A DNA stretch of 64,000 nucleotides from CAVQDV01 sp963711375 (GCA_963711375.1 CAVQDV010000005.1:1054001-1118000), one strand, 5' to 3'. Positions 27,409 to 36,470 are shown, counted from the first letter of the stretch. Notes: generated by a model from the letters alone, not told the origin. Numbers and translations: made by a program.

Positions 27409-28446
27409 TCATAGTCTTACTGCTTGTTCTTGGTGGGCAACATTAATGGCTTCAGCAATTCGTTTAATGATTCTCATCATGTCAGAAAATGTCTGCGGCG
27501 AAATGGTTTGTTTCGCGTCTGAGACGGATTTATCTGGAGTAGGGTGCACTTCTACCATAATGCCATCGGCGCCAGCGGCCACAGCGGCGTAGGCCATCGG
27601 AGGCACAGCACTTCGAATACCGGTTCCGTGGCTTGGGTCAATTATTATCGGTAAATGCGTGAGTTCTCGTAAAATAGGAACAGCTGCAATATCCAGCGTA
27701 TTTCGGGCATAGGTTTCAAAAGTGCGAATGCCTCGCTCACATAAAATGACATTGGGATTTCCCGTCTGCAAAATATATTCGGCGGCCATTAAAAAATCCA
27801 TGTAAGTGGCGGATAAGCCGCGTTTTAATAAAATAGGTTTTCCGGATTTTCCTACCTGTTTTAATAGGCTGAAATTCTGCATATTTCTTGCGCCAATTTG
27901 GATGATGTCTACATAATTTGCGATTAAATCGATGTCTTGAGGATCCATGACTTCGGAGACGCTTAATAAATTATTTTTTTTTGCCGCACCTTGCATATAT
28001 TTTAAGCCCTTTTCTCCGAGGCCCTGAAATTCATAGGGTGAAGTGCGAGGCTTGAAAGCACCGCCCCGTAAAATATTCGCACCCGCGGCTGCGACTAAGG
28101 CGGCAGTTTCGTGAATTTGTTCTTCAGATTCGATAGAGCAGGGGCCTGCCATTACGGCCAGGGTATTGCCTCCAATCGTGCGGCCATTAATCGAAATAAT
28201 CGTTCTATCTTTTTTAAATTCTCGGCCAGCTAATTTAAATTTATGCGTAAAAGCTAGGATATTTTCGACATAAGGTAGACTAGAAAATAATTTAAAATCG
28301 ATTTGCGAATCCTCTCCGCTGACAATGGCTATTGTAAAATGGCCATTTTCCTCTGTAGAAATCGCACGCAAATTCATAAAGTTTAATTTAGCTAATAATT
28401 CGTCCACATTTTTCTGTGTGGCATTTTTTTGTAGTACTAAAATCAT
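27409..28446 (-). CDS. aroF: 3-deoxy-7-phosphoheptulonate synthase, ferredoxin-like-domain type, in trp operon
   Basis: 345-aa DAHP synthase of the I-beta branch, joining phosphoenolpyruvate and erythrose 4-phosphate at the head of the shikimate pathway. Residues 1-~75 form the extra ferredoxin-like regulatory domain. The TIM barrel has MAGPCSIES, LRGGAFKPRTSPYEFQG, LLKRGLSATYMDF, LCERGIRTFE and IIDPSHGTG. It is the last gene of the trp operon, 19 bp behind trpA, so it is probably controlled by TrpR. The window also encodes a separate class I-alpha enzyme (aroG, 47713-48765). Confidence 0.92.
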   Translation of the reverse strand: MILVLQKNATQKNVDELLAKLNFMNLRAISTEENGHFTIAIVSGEDSQIDFKLFSSLPYVENILAFTHKFKLAGREFKKDRTIISINGRTIGGNTLAVMAGPCSIESEEQIHETAALVAAAGANILRGGAFKPRTSPYEFQGLGEKGLKYMQGAAKKNNLLSVSEVMDPQDIDLIANYVDIIQIGARNMQNFSLLKQVGKSGKPILLKRGLSATYMDFLMAAEYILQTGNPNVILCERGIRTFETYARNTLDIAAVPILRELTHLPIIIDPSHGTGIRSAVPPMAYAAVAAGADGIMVEVHPTPDKSVSDAKQTISPQTFSDMMRIIKRIAEAINVAHQEQAVRL

Positions 28447-28465
28447 TTTAATTTCCTTTTTCGGG

Positions 28466-29251
28466 TTAGGGTGAGGGGTTTTTTAAAGGATTTATACTCT
28501 CAGCTAATTTTCGCAATTCATCAGGCGTAACTCCATCCTCCAAAGCCTTCACGAATAACGAGCCAACAACAACCCCATCAGCTTCTTGCAAAACCTCTCT
28601 CGCCGATTCTTGATTCGAAATTCCAAAACCCGTCACGACCGGCATGTGAACATTTTCTCGAATTAACCTTATTTTCTCTACAAAATCTTCTGGCAAGCCA
28701 GTTCGCACACCTGTAGTTCCTTTTCGGCAAGCATAATACAAAAAGCCTTTTCCATATTGATCAATAGCCTTAATTCGTGAAACGCTTGTTGACGGCGAAA
28801 TCACAAAGATAGGCGCCATTTCGTTTGCTAAACATTTTTCTCGAAAAATATCCGATTCTTCGATGGGACAATCCACAATTAAAGCCCCATCAATTCCGGC
28901 ATTTTTGGCATCTTCAAAAAAAGAAGTTTCCATTGCCGATAATATGGGATTCAGATAGCTAAATAAAATCATCGGAATTTCGCTTTTTTTGCGGATTTCC
29001 TTCGCCAGCCACAATACATCCTTCAAAGTGGTTCCCGCCACGAGTGCGCGTGAGGCAGCTCTTTGAATGACAGGACCATCTGCGATAGGGTCGGAAAATG
29101 GAACGCCAATTTCCAGTAAATTAACCCCACCTTCGATTAAGGCGAGTGCTGCCTCGAGTGTGCGTTGAATACCCCCATCACCCGCTGTGAGATAAGCGAT
29201 AAATAATTTGCCCTTAGAAAAATAATTTTCAATTCTTTTTATACCGTTCAT
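28466..29251 (-). CDS. trpA: Tryptophan synthase alpha subunit
   Basis: 261 aa. It converts indole-3-glycerol phosphate to indole and glyceraldehyde phosphate and passes indole to TrpB. The family pattern LLEIGVPFSDPIADGPVIQ is present with the catalytic Glu and Asp region, as is RKGTTGVRTGLPEDF. ATG overlaps the trpB stop (ATGA). The last residues, NPSP and the stop, are encoded by a family B fragment (CCCCTCACCCTAA), so the native 3' end has been replaced or extended by a repeat. Confidence 0.95.
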   Translation of the reverse strand: MNGIKRIENYFSKGKLFIAYLTAGDGGIQRTLEAALALIEGGVNLLEIGVPFSDPIADGPVIQRAASRALVAGTTLKDVLWLAKEIRKKSEIPMILFSYLNPILSAMETSFFEDAKNAGIDGALIVDCPIEESDIFREKCLANEMAPIFVISPSTSVSRIKAIDQYGKGFLYYACRKGTTGVRTGLPEDFVEKIRLIRENVHMPVVTGFGISNQESAREVLQEADGVVVGSLFVKALEDGVTPDELRKLAESINPLKNPSP

Positions 29252-30408
29252 AGTGTCACCAATTGGGCTAGATCTTTGTCACCACGTCCTGATAAATTCA
29301 CAATTACGTGTTGGTTTTTTGCTAATGTGGGAGCAATTTCAATTAAATAAGCTAGGGCATGGGCCGATTCCAAAGCGCAAATAATTCCTTCAGTTTTAGC
29401 GAGCACGTTCAGGGCATTTAAAGCCTGCTGGTCCGTAACGGATACATATTCCACCCGCTTTTCTTCGAATAATTGTGCATGCTGTGGGCCTACAGAAGGG
29501 TAATCTAAACCTGCCGAAATCGAAGACGTTTGGGCGATTTGGCCATTTTCATCTTGTAATACGTAGGTGTAGCAGCCGTGCAAAACCCCTTTTGTTTTTT
29601 CTCGAAAACGCGCGGCATGTTCCCCTAATTTTGTGCCATGTCCTCCTGCTTCAACTCCAATCATTCGGACATTTTTATCGGCTAAAAATTCAGAGAAAAT
29701 GCCGATGGCATTTGATCCGCCACCCACGCAGGCCATAATTAAATCTGGATTGCGGTTAAATAATTTTGTAAATTGGGCTTTACATTCCTTTCCGATAACC
29801 GATTGAAATGTAGCGACCATATCGGGATAGGGATGCGGTCCTAATGCAGATCCTAAACAATAATATGTGCTTTCATAAGATTCTGCCCAGTCGCGAAGCG
29901 CTTCGTTGATCGCGTCTTTTAAGGTGGCGGAGCCATTTTCCACCTGCACCACTTTGGCACCCATTAGATTCATGCGTAAAACATTAGGGGCTTGGCGTCT
30001 GGCATCTTCGCTGCCCATGTAAACTACGCATTCTAGGCCTAAAAACGCGCAGGCCGCGGCAGTAGCCACGCCATGCTGGCCTGCACCGGTTTCCGCAATA
30101 ATTCTTTTTTTACCCATCGTTTGCGCCAATAAACATTGCCCTAAGGCGTTATTTAATTTATGCGCACCGGTGTGAAGGAGGTCTTCTCGTTTTAAAAATA
30201 TTCTTGGGCCCTTGATGGCTTTAGCGAAGCGTGTGACTTCTGTTAATGGTGTTGGGCGCCCGGCGTAATTTTTTAAAATTTCATCGAGATTTTGCTGAAA
30301 TTTTTTATCGGATTTAATTTTATTCCAGGTCTCAGTGAGCTCGTTAATGGGAGCCATGAGAAGTTCCGGCATGTAAGTGCCACCGAATTTTCGTTTAGTC
30401 ATTGTCAT
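29248..30408 (-). CDS. trpB: Tryptophan synthase beta subunit
   Basis: 386 aa PLP enzyme that condenses indole with serine. The PLP lysine lies in LLHTGAHKLNNALGQ, and GGGSNAIG is the phosphate-binding loop. KREDLLHTG and AETGAGQHG are also typical. It lies between trpF and trpA. A 60-bp gap holding a family B repeat separates it from trpF, while the start of trpA overlaps its stop. Two ATGs (codons 1 and 3) are possible starts; both lie behind a GAGAG sequence. Confidence 0.97.
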   Translation of the reverse strand: MTMTKRKFGGTYMPELLMAPINELTETWNKIKSDKKFQQNLDEILKNYAGRPTPLTEVTRFAKAIKGPRIFLKREDLLHTGAHKLNNALGQCLLAQTMGKKRIIAETGAGQHGVATAAACAFLGLECVVYMGSEDARRQAPNVLRMNLMGAKVVQVENGSATLKDAINEALRDWAESYESTYYCLGSALGPHPYPDMVATFQSVIGKECKAQFTKLFNRNPDLIMACVGGGSNAIGIFSEFLADKNVRMIGVEAGGHGTKLGEHAARFREKTKGVLHGCYTYVLQDENGQIAQTSSISAGLDYPSVGPQHAQLFEEKRVEYVSVTDQQALNALNVLAKTEGIICALESAHALAYLIEIAPTLAKNQHVIVNLSGRGDKDLAQLVTL

Positions 30409-30429
30409 TGTTATTCTCTCTATTATTAT

Positions 30430-30466
30430 CCCCCTCTCCCCTTGAGGGAGAGGGGAGCTGAGGGGA
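30430..30466. repeat. Family B palindromic repeat between trpF and trpB
   Basis: CCCCTCTCCCCTTGAGGGAG followed by AGGGGAGCTGAGGGG. It sits within the trp operon, in the only sizeable gap before trpA. As a transcribed hairpin it could shift expression between the upstream and downstream genes or act as a processing site. Confidence 0.72.
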
Positions 30467-30468
30467 CT

Positions 30469-31104
30469 TTAAAACTCCTCAGTAACTCTCTCTATAAATT
30501 TTCGAATAAGCGCTATATCTTTTTCGCCTTTCGAATTTTCAACACCGCCAGACACATCTACCATGGCTGGATTTAATATATTTATGGCATTCCTGACATT
30601 TTTATCATTTAACCCCCCGGCCAAAATAAATCTGAAATCCCCGGAATATTTAAAATTATTCCAATTAAAAACTTCCCCCTTTCCAGCGTTCTCATTATCA
30701 AAAAGAAGATAGTCTCGTTTCGGATCACAGTGCGAAAGCCCCTGGTCCACGTCAGAGACAATATTTCCTTCCGGCGAGACAGGGCGCACATAAAAGCGTT
30801 GGTAATTTTTTGATAATAAATGATGCTCTTTCCTGGGTGGGCCTCCTTGTAATTGTATTACCTGAATATTTGCTTTTTTGCAAATGTCGTCAATTTCCTG
30901 CGCGGATTGATTGACGAAGACACCGACGGGAATCGCTCCATTTTCACGTGCGGCCTTTGAAATCATTTTCGCTTTTTCTAGATCAACAAAGCGTCTAGAA
31001 TCAGGATGAAATATCAGCCCAATAAAGTCAGCGCCTAAAATCGCCGCTTCTCGAGCTATTTCAGGAGTTTTAACACCGCAAATTTTTATTAATGGCTTAT
31101 GCAC
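30469..31104 (-). CDS. trpF: Phosphoribosylanthranilate isomerase
   Basis: 211-aa TIM barrel that isomerises phosphoribosylanthranilate. The KICGVKTPEIAREAAILGAD start has the catalytic Cys, and VDVSGGVENSKGEKD near the C-terminus holds the phosphate-binding loop with catalytic Asp. It is separate from trpC, unlike the TrpCF fusion of E. coli. The start overlaps trpC by 8 bp. The stop is followed by a family B repeat. Confidence 0.95.
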   Translation of the reverse strand: MHKPLIKICGVKTPEIAREAAILGADFIGLIFHPDSRRFVDLEKAKMISKAARENGAIPVGVFVNQSAQEIDDICKKANIQVIQLQGGPPRKEHHLLSKNYQRFYVRPVSPEGNIVSDVDQGLSHCDPKRDYLLFDNENAGKGEVFNWNNFKYSGDFRFILAGGLNDKNVRNAINILNPAMVDVSGGVENSKGEKDIALIRKFIERVTEEF

Positions 31105-31930
31105 GACAGGCTCCCATAAATTCAGCGGGATTTTTCGATTTAACTAAGGCCTCGCCAATTAATACGGCATCGAAACCCGCTTGATGATAGGTTTGTGCGA
31201 TTTTAGGTTCTAAAATTCCAGACTCAGCCACTCGAATAATATGAGGTGGAATATCGTGGGCTAATTTTAAAGCCCGATTGGTGTCTACCTCCAAGCTGCT
31301 TAAATTTCGGTTATTTATGCCAACGATTTCTGCGCCACTTTCTAAGGCAATCTTGAGTTCTGTCTCATCATGAATTTCTACTAAGACATCAATACCCATT
31401 TTTTTAGCGCAATCCAGCAATTTTTGAGTTCTAGTTCCCAGAACGGCGACAATTAATAAAATAGCATCTGCACCCGCGTTGATGGCCTGGGCAATTTGAA
31501 TTTCATCAATAATAAAATCTTTTCGGAGTAAGGGGATTTGCTTAGCCTGCTGAGCGGTGGGGGAGGATTCAAGTGGATGCGTTAATGCGGAAGATACAAT
31601 TTTTAAATCCTCTATATTGCCACCGAAAAATAATTCGTCAGTTAAAATGGAAATAGCATTTGCGCCACCCTCTACGTAATTTAGCGCCAAAGCAACTGGG
31701 TCCGTAATAGAGGCGAGCGCCCCCTTGCTTGGAGATTTTCGTTTTATTTCCGCAATAATAGCGAGCTTTGTTCCACGTAAAGCATTTTTAAAACTTTTCA
31801 TGGAATTCCTTTTCAGAGCACCATTTAAGATCTGCGCGATAGGATGATTGGGCTCCTCTTTTAGCACATTTTTTAAATCCGCTACTTCTTTTTGTTTTTG
31901 CAGAATGATGGGCTCTAGTCTATTTTTCAT
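31097..31930 (-). CDS. trpC: Indole-3-glycerol phosphate synthase
   Basis: 277-aa TIM barrel catalysing ring closure to indole-3-glycerol phosphate. IAEIKRKSPSKGAL carries the catalytic lysine; LLRKDFIIDEIQI and VGINNRNLSSLEVD are family signatures; AESGIL is in the phosphate site. It overlaps trpD upstream and trpF downstream by about 10 bp each, so it is part of one translationally coupled unit. Confidence 0.96.
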   Translation of the reverse strand: MKNRLEPIILQKQKEVADLKNVLKEEPNHPIAQILNGALKRNSMKSFKNALRGTKLAIIAEIKRKSPSKGALASITDPVALALNYVEGGANAISILTDELFFGGNIEDLKIVSSALTHPLESSPTAQQAKQIPLLRKDFIIDEIQIAQAINAGADAILLIVAVLGTRTQKLLDCAKKMGIDVLVEIHDETELKIALESGAEIVGINNRNLSSLEVDTNRALKLAHDIPPHIIRVAESGILEPKIAQTYHQAGFDAVLIGEALVKSKNPAEFMGACRA

Positions 31931-32939
31931 TCGAAAATTCCTTCATCCGTTTTAATATGGCTAATGCTTTTCCACTGTGCAAATTTTCTCGGGCCTCTGG
32001 GATGGCTACTTTAATAGAGGGTTGAGTCCCATAAAGATAAAGCGCCGCGGCGGCGTTTAAAATAAGGGAGTCGGCAATGGCTTTATTTTTTGAAAGTGAG
32101 GGATTCTTTAAAACACTTAATAAAATTTCAGCATTGGTTTTTGCATCAGCGCCTTTTAAATCGGAAATATCACAGCGATTTAAGCCGAGTAGTAGAGGAT
32201 CGATGCTGGATTCCTGGATCGTATTTTTAGTGATTTCGAGGATTTTAACGGGGCCGATACAACTCATTTCGTCGAGGCTTTTTCCATGAACGACCAATGA
32301 TCGTTCCGTTCCCATTTTTTGTAAGGTTTCTGCCATTAATGGCATAATGTTTTCATTGAAAACCCCTAGCAAAATATGTGTTGGACTGCAGGGATTTAAC
32401 AGTGGACCTAACATGTTGAATGTAGTTGGAACATTTAATTTTTTTCGAAGAGGGGCCAGTTTATGCATGGCTGGGTGAAAAAGAGGTGAAAAACAAAAAG
32501 CAATGCCCACTTCGTCTATGGATCGGCTTATTTTTTCTGGAGTTAACTCGATATTCACTCCTAGCGCTTCCAATACGTCTGCACTACCGGCGAGTGAGGA
32601 AAACGCTCGATTTCCGGCCTTTGAGATTTTAATTCCGCAACTTGCCGCGAGTATGGCACTAGCGGTTGAAATATTCACCGTGTTCGCACCATCGCCCCCG
32701 GTACCCACAATATCCAGTGTTTTGTGCGTTGTTGAAATAGGGATCATTTTTTGTTTTATACTTTGAACAAAGGCGGCGAGTTCTTCGGCAGTTTCTTTTT
32801 TGGCCCGTAAAAGCACTAGAAAAGCAGCAATTTGTGCTTCGTTCGCTTCAGTGGAAAGCATTTCATCGAGCACCTTTTCGCAAGTGGCGGCCTCTAAATT
32901 TTCTCGGCGCATTAATTTTTCGATACTGCTTTTTAACAT
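31920..32939 (-). CDS. trpD: Anthranilate phosphoribosyltransferase
   Basis: 339 aa. It transfers phosphoribose from PRPP to anthranilate. DIVGTGGDGANTVNISTASA is the PRPP-binding signature; KAGNRAFSSLAGSADVLEALG and FNMLGPLLNP also fit. It is not fused to trpG, unlike E. coli. It overlaps trpG at one base and trpC by 11 bp. Confidence 0.97.
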   Translation of the reverse strand: MLKSSIEKLMRRENLEAATCEKVLDEMLSTEANEAQIAAFLVLLRAKKETAEELAAFVQSIKQKMIPISTTHKTLDIVGTGGDGANTVNISTASAILAASCGIKISKAGNRAFSSLAGSADVLEALGVNIELTPEKISRSIDEVGIAFCFSPLFHPAMHKLAPLRKKLNVPTTFNMLGPLLNPCSPTHILLGVFNENIMPLMAETLQKMGTERSLVVHGKSLDEMSCIGPVKILEITKNTIQESSIDPLLLGLNRCDISDLKGADAKTNAEILLSVLKNPSLSKNKAIADSLILNAAAALYLYGTQPSIKVAIPEARENLHSGKALAILKRMKEFSNEK

Positions 32940-33568
32940 CAGGCCGCGCTCTTAATCTGGGTGCACATTTCGACGAAATTTTTTAATAAATCATTACCTT
33001 TTGGCGTTAAAATCGACTCGGGGTGAAATTGAACGCCATAAATGGGCAAAGTTTCATGGCGTAATCCCATGACTAATCCAGCAGAATTTTCGGCTTCGAT
33101 TATTAAGCTAGAGGGAAGACTTGCTCTATCGGCGATGAGAGAATGGTAGCGACCGGCTTCAAAGGGTAGTGGTAAATTTTGATAAATGCCTTTGCGATTG
33201 TGAAAAATTAAATCGCTTTTTCCGTGCACAATTTCTGGGGCTCCGATGACCTTTCCGCCGAAGGCCATGGTAATGGCTTGAAGTCCAAGACATACGCCGA
33301 GGAGTGGTGTGCTTGAATCGAGTGAACGAATTAATTCAAGGCAAATTCCAGCGTTTTCTGGTCGCCCAGGCCCAGGGGACAAAATAATTCCCGAGGGTTT
33401 TAATTTCTTTATTTCTTCGATGGTAATTTTATCATTTCTGACAACCAGAATATTTTCGAATTCACCTCTCCCCTCGTGGGAGACGGTAAGGGGGTTGTCC
33501 AACAATTCAGCAACAGCCTGGTAAAGGTTGTAAGTAAAACTATCGTAATTATCAATCAGCAAAATCAT
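32939..33568 (-). CDS. trpG: Anthranilate synthase glutamine amidotransferase component with an in-frame repeat insert
   Basis: 209-aa class I amidotransferase that supplies ammonia to TrpE. The Cys nucleophile is in LLGVCLGLQA, and the His-Glu pair in GVQFHPES. MILLIDNYDSFTYNL is the usual start. Between helix 1 (YQAVAELL) and strand 2 (ENILVVRNDKITIEEI) lies an unusual segment, DNPLTVSHEGRGEF. It is encoded by a family B palindrome (33463-33494) and is not expected in this family. The insertion keeps the frame and all catalytic motifs are intact. Overlaps trpE by one base (TAATG). Confidence 0.95.
   Translation of the reverse strand: MILLIDNYDSFTYNLYQAVAELLDNPLTVSHEGRGEFENILVVRNDKITIEEIKKLKPSGIILSPGPGRPENAGICLELIRSLDSSTPLLGVCLGLQAITMAFGGKVIGAPEIVHGKSDLIFHNRKGIYQNLPLPFEAGRYHSLIADRASLPSSLIIEAENSAGLVMGLRHETLPIYGVQFHPESILTPKGNDLLKNFVEMCTQIKSAA
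33463..33494. repeat. Family B palindrome inside the trpG reading frame
   Basis: CACCTCTCCCCTCGTGGGAG plus ACGGTAAGGGGG matches the intergenic family B copies (compare 21000-21036). It encodes about 11 of the extra residues in TrpG. It resembles, in principle, the Rickettsia palindromic elements found inside genes. Confidence 0.7.
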
Positions 33569-35034
33569 TAGAACCCCTCCTGCGCGAGCGTAATCGCTTC
33601 TAAAACAGAAGCCGCTTTTACTCGTGTCTCATTCGCTTCGGATTCTGGATTAGAATCGAAAACAATTCCAGCGCCCGTTCGCACCGTGGCAACACCATCT
33701 TTTAATACCGCCATTCGAATCGCAATGCAACTATCCATATTACCTTCGTAATCAAAGCGGCAAATAGCACCACCATACATGCCGCGTCTTGACGTTTCTA
33801 ATTCATCGATAATTTCCATTGCGCGAATTTTGGGGGCGCCGCTTAAAGTGCCAGCAGGAAATGCAAATGTTAAAGCATCAAAAGCATCTTTATTTTTTTG
33901 CAAAATCCCCTCAACCACAGAAGCAATATGACTCACATGAGAAAAATGTTTTATTTTCGATAATTCGGCTACTTTTATGCTGCCAGGTTCGCAAACCGCG
34001 CCCAAATCATTACGAGCAAGATCCACCAGCATCATATGCTCGGCAATTTCTTTTTTGTCATTTAATAATTCTTCGGCAATTTCCTCATCTTTTAAGGAAA
34101 CACTTCGGCGACGCGTTCCCGCGATGGGATTAATCGCTACTTTCCCCTCATGAATGCTAACTAATTTTTCAGGTGAAGCGCCCACTATTATGCTGTCGCC
34201 TACAGGTAAATAAAACATATAGGGCGAAGGGCTTACTCGGCGCAAGGAGCGATAAATGTCAAAAGGAGAAACAGTGAAGCGTTTTTTGAAACAGCGAGAC
34301 AAAACAATTTGAAAGGCATCGCCAGCGACAATATGTTTTTTAGCGCGTGCTACCATTTCAATAAATTGCTCATCACTGATATCCACTTCAACTGGGGTGC
34401 TTTTCTTTTCGGCTGTTTCCGTGTTGACTTTTACGTTAGCATTAATTTTTTTGGCGAGTTGATTTATTTTTTCTAAGCCAGAATGATAAGATTCTTCGGG
34501 GTTTTCTCCTACTTCCACAATTCGGCTGATTAAGAGTTTTTGTTTAACATGATCAAACATGAGCGTGGTTTGGTAAAAATTGAAGAGTATTTCAGGTAGA
34601 GCGTTGTTTGATGCATGACGATCGGGAATATCTTCAAACAGGCGAACCGCATCGTAACTCACAAATCCAACGGCACTATTAACCAATTCTGCCTCGTGCT
34701 TTGTTCCGGCCACTGAAAGATCCGTTATTAACTCTCGTAGAACATTAAAGGCTTGGTCTTTACCCGTAGTAATGGTCTCTCCTACACGGCGAGTCACTAT
34801 TTTATTTTGAACTCGCAATTCCGCCATTGCACCAAAAGCGATGAAAGAATGACGCCCAGCGTTATGATGAAGAAGACCAGACTCCAAGATGGCGCCATCC
34901 GCCATTTCTTCTGCTAAACTCTCGACTATGGCTATCGGGGTTAGTCGATCAGCCGCGATTTCGCGATGAATCGCAACTCGTTTCGCACCCTTGGCTAAGG
35001 CCAGAAATTCGTTTAAAGTCAGTTGTTCTAACAT
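33568..35034 (-). CDS. trpE: Anthranilate synthase component I
   Basis: 488 aa. It forms anthranilate from chorismate, the committed step to tryptophan. The C-terminal chorismate-binding core has SPSPYMFYLPVGDSIIVGAS, NPIAGTRRR, LVDLARNDLG and AFPAGTLSGAPK. N-terminal ILESG corresponds to the conserved feedback element. It is the first gene of trpE-G-D-C-F-B-A-DAHP synthase. Upstream lie a -35-like TTGACT and a palindrome covering the -10 region; there is no room for a leader peptide, so attenuation is unlikely. Confidence 0.97.
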   Translation of the reverse strand: MLEQLTLNEFLALAKGAKRVAIHREIAADRLTPIAIVESLAEEMADGAILESGLLHHNAGRHSFIAFGAMAELRVQNKIVTRRVGETITTGKDQAFNVLRELITDLSVAGTKHEAELVNSAVGFVSYDAVRLFEDIPDRHASNNALPEILFNFYQTTLMFDHVKQKLLISRIVEVGENPEESYHSGLEKINQLAKKINANVKVNTETAEKKSTPVEVDISDEQFIEMVARAKKHIVAGDAFQIVLSRCFKKRFTVSPFDIYRSLRRVSPSPYMFYLPVGDSIIVGASPEKLVSIHEGKVAINPIAGTRRRSVSLKDEEIAEELLNDKKEIAEHMMLVDLARNDLGAVCEPGSIKVAELSKIKHFSHVSHIASVVEGILQKNKDAFDALTFAFPAGTLSGAPKIRAMEIIDELETSRRGMYGGAICRFDYEGNMDSCIAIRMAVLKDGVATVRTGAGIVFDSNPESEANETRVKAASVLEAITLAQEGF

Positions 35035-35062
35035 GTCGGATACCCGCCTGAGTTTGTAATCA

Positions 35063-35095
35063 TGTAATGCTATATCATTACAAAATAGTAGTCAA
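35063..35095 (-). promoter_or_regulatory. trp operon promoter with candidate TrpR operator
   Basis: TGTAATGCTATATCATTACA (35063-35082) is palindromic at 18 of 20 positions and lies 28 bp before the trpE start. The complement of 35090-35095 reads TTGACT, a good -35, and places TATAGC/TAGCAT as the -10 within the palindrome, as in repressor-controlled promoters. A related site precedes trpR. It does not match the E. coli TrpR consensus closely. Confidence 0.55.
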
Positions 35096-35123
35096 GGTTT
35101 TTGTTGAAGGCCGCATTCCGTTT

Positions 35124-36470
35124 TCATGCGAAAAGTTTTCTCCTGATGGGAATTGGATCTCCTCGACCCATTCCACAATAAATAATCCCATGAGTATGCC
35201 AGTCTTCTGGATTAAACATATTGCGCCCATCGATCACGAGTGGAAAATTAAGGAGCTGATAAACCCTACTAAAATCTATTTGTTTAAATTCGTCCCATTC
35301 GGTAAGGATCACCAAAACATCAGCGCCTTCTATAGCACTATAGGGCGATTCACATAAAATTAATTTAGTTTCAAAAGAATAGGCTTTTCTGATATTTTCG
35401 CTTGCCTTTGGATCATAGGCTTGAACAATAGCATTATTCTTTAATATTTTTTCAAGCAGGGTGCAACTGGGCGCAGAACGAATGTCATCGGTATTAGGCT
35501 TAAAAGAAAGGCCCCAAATAGCGATTTTTCGTCCAGATAAGTCGCCTTCAAAATAATGATTGAGCTTTTTAAATAATGATTCTTTTTGGACTTCATTCGA
35601 AAAATGAATGGAGTCTAGAATTGGCGTAAGGCAATTTTGTGACTTCGCCAGCTTGCTGAGAGCTTGAATATCTTTCGGTAAACAAGAGCCACCATAGCCG
35701 CAGCCTGGATCCAAATATTGTGACCCAATTCGAGGATCCATGGTTAAAGCGACTTGAATTTCTTTAATGTCAGAATCAACACATTCTGACAGACGACTTA
35801 TTTCATTTATAAACGCTACTTTCATGGCTAAAAAGGCATTTGAGGCATATTTCGTTAATTCTGCAGAAGGGGAAGACATTGCAACGAATGGGAAACCTTT
35901 AAGAATAATAGGTTGATATAAACACCGCATTTTTTCTAAAGCTTCTGGATTGTCGGTACCAATAATAATTCGATTGGGTTCCATAAAATCCAAAAGAGCT
36001 GAACCTTCTCGTAAAAATTCAGGGTTGCTCACAACGTCAAATTGCAGAGGAATTTTCAGATTTTTTTGAACAATCTTTTTAACATGTTCACTGGTTCCTG
36101 GAGGAACTGTGGATCTTATCCCAATTGTTTTTGAACTTTTCATGGCCAGCGCTATATTTTTTGCCGCTTGTTCGACAAATGATAAATTTACCTCACCTTT
36201 CTCAGTGTTTGGTGTGTTGACGGCTATAAAAATGATATCGCTTTCCGAAACAGCATGAGAGGCTTCAGTGGTAAAATGCAGCCGTTTGGTGCTCAAATTC
36301 TTTAAAAATAAGGCATTCAAACCAGGTTCGTGAATGGGCAATTCCCCTTTGCGTAAATTTAAAATCTTATTGGCGTTGATATCGACAATGATCACGTAAT
36401 GGCCCAATTCGGCCAAGCAAACTCCGCTTACCAAACCGACATATCCTGCTCCAAATATACTCACTCTCAA
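35124..36470 (-). CDS. ugd: UDP-glucose 6-dehydrogenase (UDP-glucose/GDP-mannose dehydrogenase family)
   Basis: 448 aa NAD-dependent dehydrogenase that oxidises UDP-glucose to UDP-glucuronate for surface polysaccharide. The Rossmann motif IFGAGYVGLVSG begins at residue 4. The active site Cys is in YGGSCLPKDIQAL, and EFLREGSALLDFMEPNRIIIG is typical for UGD. I take TTG at 36470 as start because AAAAGGAG stands 6 bases ahead and the family starts at this point; an upstream ATG at 36500 would add ten residues. It is separate from the trp operon (89 bp away). No glycosyltransferase gene is next to it. Confidence 0.92.
   Translation of the reverse strand: MRVSIFGAGYVGLVSGVCLAELGHYVIIVDINANKILNLRKGELPIHEPGLNALFLKNLSTKRLHFTTEASHAVSESDIIFIAVNTPNTEKGEVNLSFVEQAAKNIALAMKSSKTIGIRSTVPPGTSEHVKKIVQKNLKIPLQFDVVSNPEFLREGSALLDFMEPNRIIIGTDNPEALEKMRCLYQPIILKGFPFVAMSSPSAELTKYASNAFLAMKVAFINEISRLSECVDSDIKEIQVALTMDPRIGSQYLDPGCGYGGSCLPKDIQALSKLAKSQNCLTPILDSIHFSNEVQKESLFKKLNHYFEGDLSGRKIAIWGLSFKPNTDDIRSAPSCTLLEKILKNNAIVQAYDPKASENIRKAYSFETKLILCESPYSAIEGADVLVILTEWDEFKQIDFSRVYQLLNFPLVIDGRNMFNPEDWHTHGIIYCGMGRGDPIPIRRKLFA

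Noticed and set aside
35035..35123. trp leader peptide and attenuator
   Set aside because: Only 28 bases separate the operator from trpE and no small frame with adjacent Trp codons is present.
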